From assembly GCF_026151205.1 (NCBI RefSeq), contig NC_087083.1, positions 14,750,280 to 14,814,279 of the forward strand: 64,000 bases of DNA, given 5' to 3'. Below are positions 46,609 through 58,600 of this stretch, piece by piece (position 1 is the stretch's first letter; every line of letters starts with the position of its first letter). Under the pieces are notes generated by a model. The model was not told the DNA's origin. It worked only from the letters and a program-made list of their open reading frames with translations, and searched no databases. The translations under genes and the position numbers were made by a program. Source of the stretch: Bolinopsis microptera (lineage: Eukaryota > Ctenophora > Tentaculata > Lobata > Bolinopsidae).

Positions 46609-49600
46609 CAGTTAGTTAGTCAACTTTATCTCTTTCCGTGTCGAACTTTCTTCGGCTTTTTGTAAAGCTGCCGTTTAGGCTCATTATCTTACTATATTTG
46701 AAGCGAGACGATATATATCTGTGCCATTTTACTGACACCACGGCATCAACTTTGAAGCGACTTTCTGCAAAAACCGTAAAAGATATACAACTGAAACTTT
46801 TTTGGCTGGGTAAAATGCTTTAATGGCCTCCAAATCAGCATGAAAAAATAAAAAATTGGCCAAGGAATAATGATTTTAGAGCTGAAAATTTGGACCCCCA
46901 AGTGGTGTCAAAAACGCGAATTAAATAGGTAATAATTATTTTAGTCTCTACTCTCTTGAGTCTTGACACCATTTTAGGGTTATACGGGGTCCTGCTAGTA
47001 TAATATAATGATTATATAAGTAAATAATAATCAATAAATGTAAGATAAAGTGCGGCTCTACCTGCTAGTATAATATAATGATTATATAAGTAAATAATAA
47101 TCAATAAATGTAAGATAAAGTGCGGCTCTACCTGCTGGTATAATATAATCATTATATAAGTAAATAATAATGAATGTAAGATAAAGTGCGGCTCTACCTG
47201 CTAGTATAATATAATCATTATATAAGTAAATAATAATGAATGAATGTAAGATAAAGTGTGGCTCTACCTGCTAGTATAATATAATCATTATATAAGTAAA
47301 TAATAATGAATGTAAGATAAAGTGCGGCTCTACCTGCTAGTATAATATAATCATTATATAAGTAAATAATAATGAATGAATGTAAGATAAAGTGCGGCTC
47401 TACCTGCTAGTATAATATAATCATTATATAATGAATGTAAGATAAAGTGCGGCTCTACCTGCTAGTATAATATAATCATTATATAAGTAAATAATAATCA
47501 ATGTAAGATAAAGTGCTACCTTGTTCTCAGAGAACAGTTTCTCTAGTAGTTCCAGCTGATCAGCAGCCTTGTTGTCGAGTGCAGCTACAGCGGGGGTGGC
47601 GGGGGTCGTGTGTTGCGACGTTATTATCTCCCCCTACAAAGGAAGCAGCGCTCAGCAATAATCGGACAGAGTCACGTGGTTTATTGAAATTATCAGGCGC
47701 TTAATCGTTGAGTATGCAGAGGAAAATGGTTTATTTTATAGAAGGTGGCAAAAAGTTGTTCAATCTAACAATAATAATAGACATGTAAACATTTGGTTTA
47801 TTCTGGACATCAAGGTTGTAGGACTAATAGCAAACAGCCTAAAAAATAACTCACAAACAAAATCTACCAGCGTTACACGTGCAGCGCTTATAGCAGTTTA
47901 TAACACGTGCACTGTGCAACGCTTATAGCAGTTTATAACACGTGCACTGTGCAGCGCTTATAGCAGTTTATAACGAGGTTTATCACAACTTGTAAGTTTT
48001 GTCTTTCGGGCATTTTCCACCGGTTCAACTCGTTTTAAATTACTGGTTTGGTTGTTTATAGTTGGGTTATTTATACAGCATAACTTACCTCTATAGCGCG
48101 CCTCTGCTGTTTTAGATGGTTTATCTGCTTTATCAAACTCGCAAGAGGGTCGTTAGGATCTACTGTCTCATTTTCGTCCTGAACAGTAAATAATACGTTA
48201 CTTTCAAGTTTCGTGAGAGAAGGAAGGAACTGCTATATTAAACAAAATTAATGTACATAATATCATAATCCCCATAATTTCAAGTCTTTCAAGTTTTGGG
48301 GGCTATTTTCTTTAATTTATGGTCCTTTTTTTTATTTGTTTATTTAAAAAAAATTTATATCATGGTCCCTTATTTCGTTTAATAAGAAACAAGGAATTGT
48401 AAGAATGTGGACTATAAAACTAGCCAACCTGAAGCGTAGTGACAGTAGCAGGCTGTTCGTTTGCTTGTAGGAACTGTTTGTAGTCCTCCACCTCCTTCAC
48501 TCCTACACCACTCTTCAATTCACTCTGACACAAAGAGAAAGTCATACATTGCAACAGAGGGGAGGTAATAGTGAAACACTGTGCTCCCACCAATGATACA
48601 CTTGCCCTAGGGTCTCGAATCAATCTAAAATTAATAGTGTAGGATCGTGCAGAATATGTCACTGGAACCTCACAATATAAACAGTTAATGACAAGTAACA
48701 ATACCATTATTTTCTTGAGAGAAGGAGTGTCGCTAAGAGAGGGGGCAGAGTTAGAACCAGTCCCGGCCTGATCTGGTGTCGTCTTTATACCTGTAAAATT
48801 GTTAGTTAGCAGTCGGTAGTTAGCAGGTGGTAGCTAGCAGTCAGTAATAGGCAGGTGGTCTTTCAATACACTTGGCTACTGGCTAGGTTAACCATACTTT
48901 AATGCGGTCATTACTTTTTGTTTTTCGATATATCACTGCCACATGTAACCTTATCTACACAAATATCTACACACTTCAAATGTTTGGATTTCTACCGCCT
49001 TGAGTATATAAACTATAAAGATTATTATTGATCTGTAATTGAAAATAAACAGGAGAGGAGAAATGAGAAAATTAATTAATATAATTTTGATTAATATAAT
49101 TTTGATTAATATAATTTTGATTAATATAATTTTGATTAATATAATTTTGATTAATATAATTTTGATTATTGATTCTTTAGTGTAGATTAATTTTATTTTT
49201 ATATTTAGTATGAGCGATCAATCATAATATTTATTGATAATGTTTCAATGTATGATTATTGCATGAGATTGTACTGAAGTGACTACTATACTACTACTAT
49301 ACTACTACTATAATGTATGATTATTGCATGAGATTGTACTGAAGTGACTACTATACTACTACTATACTACTACTATAATGTATGATTATTGCATGAGATT
49401 GTACTGAAGTGACTACTATACTACTACTATACTACTACTATAATGTATGATTATTGCATGAGATTGTACTGAAGTGACTACTAGACGAAAAGAAAGGAAC
49501 CTGCAGGAAGTGAGAAAGGTGAGCAGCAAGTATCGAGGAGGATGGTATTAAAGCTGACAGTAACAGAGCAGTGGTCTATTCTATTCCTGTGTTTAGTTCT

Positions 49601-52600
49601 ACTGGTCTCTAGTAATACAGCGTGGCAATGCGAGCACTGCATGAGCCGCTTCTTTCTTCTAGTTACTGGCATCTTGTTTCAAATAGCACTTTAACATTCT
49701 CAAGGCGGGAAATGCTAAGATGATCAACTTTACGACTAGCAGGAACCCGTCTAATGTAACTCTAGAGTGGTTTAATACAATTAATACCGCTATATATCAT
49801 TAACAACCCATGTCAAATAATGGAGAAGTAGGACAATTCTGATAACTTATTAGTGTAAGGTTTTACTTACAATTAAAACTTATTTTATCAAGGTTCAGTT
49901 AAGATAACAAAAATGTAAAATTCTCTACAATTCAACACAAAACAAGGAAGACGTGAGACGACCGATAAACCCATAATATGTTTCGTTACATTCTAAGTTA
50001 CATATAATAACAGTCCGTATAACTGGGGTGTCGAAGCGTTTTAGGGACCGCATTGTAATACGATCGTGGGAATACAGACCTCCTATTGGCTGTTATTCCT
50101 TACTAATTTACTTGCTCAGCCAATCACAACCCTTTATTTAAACATCCCTTTTTGTCACAATATCTCCTACTCCTATGTGGCTATAGATCTACTTTCTATG
50201 TGAATATGAAACATGGAAATGGGCCTCACATCCATGAATCTAACAAAACAAACTGTACAGACCCGTTCATAAGGGCTAAAAGTGGGCTAAAAGCTAGATG
50301 AACAATGTTGTTACACTGACCAGCACTTTAGTAATCATGGTTGCTATACATTGTACAAGCTGACATGGTTTATACACTATACATTGTACAAGCTGACATG
50401 GTTTATACACTATACATTGTACAAGCTGACATGGTTTATACACTATACATTGTACAAGCTGACATGGTTATACACTATACATTGTACAAGCTGACATGGT
50501 TTATACACTATACATTGTACAAGCTGACATGGTTTATACACTATACATTGTACAAGCTGACATGGTTTATACACTATACATTGTACAAGCTGAAATGGTT
50601 TATACACTATACATTGTACAAGCTGACATGGTTTATACACTATACATTGTACAAGCTGACATGGTTTATACACTATACATTGTACAAGCTGAAATGGTTT
50701 ATACACTATACATTGTACAAGCTGACATGGTTTATACACTATACATTGCACAAGCTGACATGGTTTATACACTATACATTGTACAAGCTGACATGGTTTA
50801 TACACTATACATTGTACAAGCTGACCTAAAGTATTAAACACAGTAAAGGCTTTACAGCTAATATTCATTACATTTACTAATATTACTGGTACTACTACTA
50901 ATACTACTGACCAGAACGGAGTGCGAATAGAAACAAGGTATTCTCTGATCACCACACCAACAAACATTTCCCCGATAAAATTGACGCAAACAGTTTTGAG
51001 TAAACAAAGAAATTCTGGGAATTATTGCATGCAGATTTTATTGCCCTTTTTTCAAATAAAAACGACAGCAGGTGTTCAAACCGTAGATAAAATAGAAGGC
51101 AAGTCGATAGAATCAAAAAAGCTGGCAGCAACTCACAAAGTTTTTTAAACTTGACAATTGTCGACATTTCTCACAATCAATAAGACGTGCTATTAAAGAT
51201 GAAAGAGCGGGTGTTTGCTGTATTGTTCAGGTTGTTTCTAATCAATGTTCATTTTCCGCGTGAATAAGCACGTGTATCTGAATACCAGAAATGTTTACTG
51301 TTTAAAATTAATTATATCAGTCAAACTGAAAGTAATCTATAGTGCGATCAGTTATTTAGATATGAATTTATTATAAATACAAATTTTCGATGTGGGCAGA
51401 TTTAAACACCGTCTTTCATTTCACCTTATTTGTTTTACTTTATAGCATTAAAAGAATTTGAGTATCACGTAAATAAATTTAATTCTAATAAAATTGAACC
51501 TAAAAATAGATTTATTATAGTGTAGATGTGCCAACACAGCGATATTATTCAGGTGAAAATAACAACTAACCCATGGTACCAGGAATCATGGACCCCTGGA
51601 CAAGAGAGTTCCCAAAGTCTGTTCTGAGAGGGGTTGTGTTCCCGGGCTGCTCTAGGCTGATCTGCTTAGTGCTGTTCAGGTTGAAGAGATGAAACTTTCC
51701 GAAACCTTTTTCGTCTACAAACGGTTCCTGGGGTTAGTCTGTTAAGGAGATATTATTAATTAGACATTACGAATAAGGTGCTTAAAGCATGAACAGTTAG
51801 TCTGTTAAGGAGATATTATTAATTAGACATTACGAATAAGGTGCTTAAAGCATGAACAGTTAGTCTGTTAAGGAGATATTATTAATTAGACATTACGAAT
51901 AAGGTGCTTAAAGCATGAACAGTTAGTCTGTTAAGGAGATATTATTAATTAGACATTACGAATAAGGTGCTTAAAGCATGAACAGTTAGTCTGTTAAGGA
52001 GATATTATTAATTAGACATTACGAATAAGGTGCTTAAAGCATGAACAGTTAGTCTGTTAAGGAGATATTATTAATTAGACATTACGAATAAGGTGCTTAA
52101 AGTTAGTCTGTTAAGGAGATATTATTAATTAGACATTACGAATAAGGTGCTTAAAGCATGAACAGTTAGAGACGGAAAAAAAAGCTTGCGCAAAAACATA
52201 AATATCAGAATTTCTGAGTTGGTCAGACCACAACTAATAATACATGCTGATATGCTGTGGCCTGTGATGCAGATTAACGTTCTAATGTGTGCATGATAGA
52301 GCTACATAAATATAATATTATAGTAAGTATAACCCCTTACTTTAGTTACAGTGATCAGATCTAATATAATACTATAGTAAGTATAACCCCTTACTTTAGT
52401 TACAGTGATCAGATCTAATATAATATTATAGTAAGTATAACCCCTTACTTTAGTTACAGTGATCAGATCTAATATAATATTATAGTAAGTATAACCCCCT
52501 TACTTTAGTTACAGTGATCAGATCTAATATAATATTATAGTAAGTATAACCCCTTACTTTAGTTACAGTGATCAGATCTAATATAATATTATAGTAAGTA

Positions 52601-55600
52601 TAACCCCCTTACTTTAGTTACAGTGATCAGATCTAATATAATATTATAGTAAGTATAACCCCTTACTTTAGTTACAGTGATCAGATCTAATATAATATTA
52701 TAGTAAGTATACCATCTTACTTTAGTTACAGTGATCAGATCTAATAAATATAATATCATAGTAAGTATAACCCCTTACTTTAGTTACAGTGATCAGATCT
52801 AATAAATATAATATCATAGTAAGTATAACCCCTTACTTTAGTTACAGTGATCAGATCTAATTTTCATCGATGGTTCTGAAGTAGTTAAATGTGTATTACT
52901 ATTAGAACGACGAAACCCATGATTTTAAATGAAAGCCTAACACAATCATCCTGAAATTAAGCCAATCTTGACACGACATAGGTCGCGTGTAATGGTATGT
53001 AGGTATGTAGTACTTCAAACGTTTGCACTACCAATAAATACCAAAAGTGACGCAAATGACACAGCACAGTGGCTGTACGTAAGCAGGGTTCGAACACTGT
53101 GGCTGAGGAGTGAGGACGGATTATACTGTATAGATGATACAGTAATTGTTAGTCATGGTCGTTTGTCTTCTACCCAAATGTTCTTAAGTGGACAAACTAT
53201 AGTTCAAGTTGTCTTATAAGTTAGGTGAAGTAGTTTGAAGTACACTTAGAAGTCCACCAATATAACCTTGAATAGTATATTACATGTAGTATATTGTTAA
53301 GATATTATACTGTTTAGACTGCTATCTAAACTGAGAGTATCAGACCGTGTAGACAACATTAACTTCAGGCTGCCTCCAGAGAAAAAGAAGTGTGGTTATT
53401 ATTTCTAGGTTTGTAGGGTTGAAGAAGTGTGGTTATTATTTCTAGGTTTGTAGGGTTGAAGAAGTGTGGTTATTATTTCTAGGTTTGTAGGGTTGAAGAA
53501 GTGTGGTTATTATTTCTAGGTTTGTAGGGTTGAAGAAGTGTGGTTATTATTTCTAGGTTTGTAGGGTTGAAGAAGTGTGGTTATTATTTCTAGGTTTGTA
53601 GGGTTGAAGAAGTGTGGTTATTATTTCTAGGTTTAAGTTTGTAGGGTTGAAGAAGTGTGGTTATTATTTCTAGGTTTAAGTTTGTAGGGTTGAAGAAGTG
53701 TGGTTATTATTTCTAGGTTTGTAGGGTTGAAGAAGTGTGGTTATTATTTCTAGGTTTAAGTTTGTAGGGTTGAAGAAGTGTGGTTATTATTTCTAGGTTT
53801 AAGTTTGTAGGGTTGAAGAAGTGTGGTTATTATTTCTAGGTTTAAGTTTGTAGGGTTGAAGGGGTGTGCTTTTAGACGATAATGTATTAATAATGTATTA
53901 ATATGGCCCCCAAATTTTTAAGCATTGTAAATACCAAAGTAGTTAAATAAATTTACTTTCTCAAATAACCAAACGGGAAATGTCTACACATCTGATAAAC
54001 AGAGTTTCTTTCAATTCGGATGAATAAAATAAGTACCCTGAGTATTGATAACACTCCTGATAACAACACTCTACAGTCTACAGTCTACAGTCTACAGTCT
54101 ACAGTCTACACTCTACACTCTACAGTCTACAGTCTACAGTCTGCACTCTACACTCTACACTCTACACTCTACAGTCTACAGTCTACAGTCTACACTCTAC
54201 ACTCTACAGTATACAGTCTACAGTCTGCACTCTACACTCTACACTCTACACTCTACACTCTACACTCTACAGTCTACAGTCTACAGTCTACAGTCTACAG
54301 TCTACACTCTACACTCTACAGTCTACAGTCTACAGTCTACACTCTACACTCTACAGTATACAGTCTACAGTCTGCACTCTACACTCTACACTCTACACTC
54401 TACACTCTACACTCTACACTCTACACTCTACAGTGTAGAGTCCCTCTGAAACGAGATAATGCTTAGGACTAGGAGGAACTTAGTTAAGTTCTCGTAGGAT
54501 TCGCTAAGAGGAAAATTCCTTAGTAAGCTAACAGTCTTTTGTAGGATGTTACCACTTATCATATCTGTTATCCAGCATAATCCCACAACTAGACCCTCTT
54601 ATTCTTGAGTCTTGACAATGACAGCAGCAATGTACACTATTTTAATGCTCGGTCCAGGTCGTCTCCAAGAAAACCTTCCTTTTTATATTCTCATATTGTG
54701 TGTTAGTTTGGTGTGAAGTATTATTTTCTTTTTTAAAGCTATCAGTGTTAAACTAAATTGATATCAGTTAAAGATGATTATATATTTTAACAGGTAAAAT
54801 TCATATAATTGACGATTAAGTGATATAGGAGTTTGTTCAGGACTCTGAAAGTGTCATTCTCTTAAAGTAATGGTATAAAATGGTTAACGTTAGTCAGGGT
54901 CTCATGTCTCTACGACCTTCTCTTTTGGCGCAGTGAATCTTACGCTTCAGCGCAATGCGCAAACTCCTGCAGGAACTTCCCGACATTGTAGAGACCTGAG
55001 ACCTCGACTAAAGTTAGCCATTTTCTACTGTTTATATTAGAGGAGCACACATTTAGAACTCCTTCCATACTCCTTCATGACTAAATTGACGATTTAGAGA
55101 ATTTTACCTGTTAAAAATTGGTGAAAAATATGGGCGTGGCCCAAGTCAACATTATCCGAAACATTAGAGTCAAACAATCTTTTTTGGTTGTTCCTGACCC
55201 TATAGAGCAACCAATAAGATATGATCTCTAATTATTTGAATAACTTATGGTAAAATGAACCGCCCTACTCTACACTTTACACTTTACACTTTACACTCTA
55301 CACTCTACACTCTACACTCTACACTCTACACTCTACACTCTACCCTCTACCCTCTACACTCTACACTCTACACTCTACACTCTACACTCTACACTCTACA
55401 CTCTACACTTTACACTCTACACTCTACACTCTACCCTCTACACTCTACACTCTACACTCTACACTCTACACTCTACACTCTACACTCTACACTCTACACT
55501 CTACACTCTACACTCTACACTCTACACTCTACACTCAGAATCACTCAGCAAGAGACGATGAACACTTGAATTCGGATAAACTTCGGTTGTCAACGAAAAT

Positions 55601-58600
55601 AAGCGAACTAGTTACCATTACATACGGACAGCTTTGAAAAGTCTGAAACAATATGAGGACCGTTTTGTTGAGTAGAAGTAGATGTAAGTAGAGTAGAAGC
55701 AGAGTAGATGTAAGTAGAGTAGAAGCAGAGTAGAGTAGAAGCAGAGTAGATGTAATTGATTTACCAGAGTATTTAGAAAGCAGGTATATTTTAAAATACT
55801 GTGGTTTAATCGCAGAACGTATGATCGTAATCTAAGAAGACCTCTGTTATGATCTGATTTACAATCTAATTACATCCTTACTGTATGATGTGGACGAAAA
55901 ATGAACTGTACACCAAATTTACAGACTCTCAGTGATTCTGTTGAGGACCAGAATAACAGAGGAGCTGAACAGTTCCAGTACACTCTGCTGCTCCTTGATT
56001 TACTCTACACCTCTTCTTAACTCCTTAACTTACTCTACACCTCTTTTTAACTCCTTAACTTACCCTACACCTCTTCTTAACTCCTTAACTTACTCTACAC
56101 CTCTTCTTAACTCCTTAAATTACTCTACACCTCTTCTTAACTCCTTAACTTACTCTACACCTCTTCTTAACTCCTTAACTTACTCTACACCTCTTCTTAA
56201 CTCCTTAACTTACTCTACACCTCTTCTTAACTCCTTAAATTACTCTACACCTCTTCTTAACTCCTTAACTTACTCTACACCTCTTCTTAACTCCTTAACT
56301 TACTCTACACCTCTTCTTAACTCCTTAACTTACTCTACACCTCTTCTTAACTCCTTAACTTACTCTACACCTCTTCTTAACTCCTTAACTTACTCTACAC
56401 CTCTTCTTAACTCCTTAACTTACCCTACACCTCTTCTTAACTCCTTAACTTACTCTACACCTCTTCTTAACTCCTTAACTTACTCTACACCTCTTCTTAA
56501 CTCCTTAACTTACTCTACACCTCTTCTTAACTCCTTAACTTACCCTACACCTCTTCTTAACTCCTTAACTTACTCTACACCTCTTCTTAACTCCTTAACT
56601 TACTCTACACCTCTTCTTAACTCCTTAACTTACTCTACACCTCTTCTTAACTCCTTAACTTACTCTAAACCTCTTCTTAACTCCTTAACTTACTCTACAC
56701 CTCTTCTTAACTCCTTAACTTACTCTACACCTCTTCTTAACTCCTTAACTTACTCTACACCTCTTCTTAACTCCTTAACTTACTCTACACCTCTTCTTAA
56801 CTCCTTAACTTACTCTACACCTCTTCTTAACTCCTTAACTTACTCTACACCTCTTCTTAACTCCTTAACTTACTCTACACCTCTTCTTAACTCCTTAACT
56901 TACTCTACACCTCTTCTTAACTCCTTAACTTACTCTACACCTCTTCTTAACTCCTTAACTTACTCTACACCTCTTCTTAACTCCTTAACTTACTCTACAC
57001 CTCTTCTTAACTCCTTAACTTACTCTACACCTCTTCTTAACTCCTTAACTTACTCTACACCTCTTCTTAACTCCTTAACTTACTCCTACACCTCTTCTTA
57101 ACTCCTTAACTTACTCTACACCTCTTCTTAACTCCTTAACTTACTCTACACCTCTTCTTAACTCCTTAACTTACTCTACACCTCTTCTTAACTCCTTAAC
57201 TTACTCTACACCTCTTCTTAACTCCTTAACTTACTCTACACCTCTTCTTAACTCCTTAACTTACTCTACACCTCTTCTTAACTCCTTAACTTACTCTACA
57301 CCTCTTCTTAACTCCTTAACTTACTCTACACCTCTTCTTAACTCCTTAACTTACTCTACACCTCTTCTTAACTCCTTAACTTACTCTACACCTCTTCTTA
57401 ACTCCTTAACTTACTCTACACCTCTTCTTAACTCCTTAACTTACTCTACACCTCTTCTTAACTCCTTAACTTACTCTACACCTCTTCTTAACTCCTTAAC
57501 TTACTCTACACCTCTTCTTAACTCCTTAACTTACTCTACACCTCTTCTTAACTCCTTAACTTACTCTACACCTCTTCTTAACTCCTTAACTTACTCTACA
57601 CCTCTTCTTAACTCCTTAACTTACTCTACACCTCTTCTTAACTCCTTAACTTACTCTACACCTCTTCTTAACTCCTTAACTTACTCTACACCTCTTCTTA
57701 ACTCCTTAACTTACTCTACACCTCTTCTTAACTCCTTAACTTACTCTACACCTCTTCTTAACTCCTTAACTTACTCTACACCTCTTCTTAACTCCTTAAC
57801 TTACTCTACACCTCTTCTTAACTCCTTAACTTACTCTACACCTCTTCTTAACTCCTTAACTTACTCTACACCTCTTCTTAACTCCTTAACTTACTCTACA
57901 CCTCTTCTTAACTCCTTAACTTACTCTACACCTCTTCTTAACTCCTTAACTTACTCTACACCTCTTCTTAACTCCTTAACTTACTCTACACCTCTTCTTA
58001 ACTCCTTAACTTACTCTACACCTCTTCTTAACTCCTTAACTTACTCTACACCTCTTCTTAACTCCTTAACTTACTCTACACCTCTTCTTAACTCCTTAAC
58101 TTACTCTACACCTCTTCTTAACTCCTTAACTTACTCTACACCTCTTCTTAACTCCTTAACTTACTCTACACCTCTTCTTAACTCCTTAACTTACTCTACA
58201 CCTCTTCTTAACTCCTTAACTTACTCTACACCTCTTATTAACTCCTTAACTTACTCTACACCTCTAGTGGTAGTGTAGTGGTAGTGTAGTGGTAGTGTAG
58301 TGGTAGTGTAGTGGGTTACTGTACTGGTGGTGGTTACTATGGTTACTGTATACAGCACAGCTACCCACCAATCAGGTGTTTAGAGCAGGTACTTCTATTT
58401 TAAATTACTACTAGTAGGGTCGTCACTCCTCTACTTATCATAGTAAAACTTTACTCATATTGTATTGTATCAGATGCCATCGTGGGGTAGATGGTCTCCT
58501 GCACCTTTTCCCCCTCGACATAAAAGAAAAAACATAGACATGCAACCTGCAATCTGAAGGTGATTGCAGCCCTTACGGAAGACTATAAGGTCTTCATGCT

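Noticed and set aside
55932-57101. 389-codon Leu/Ser/Thr-rich repeat frame
   Set aside because: Artefact of the 30-bp array; it ends where a one-base insertion occurs.
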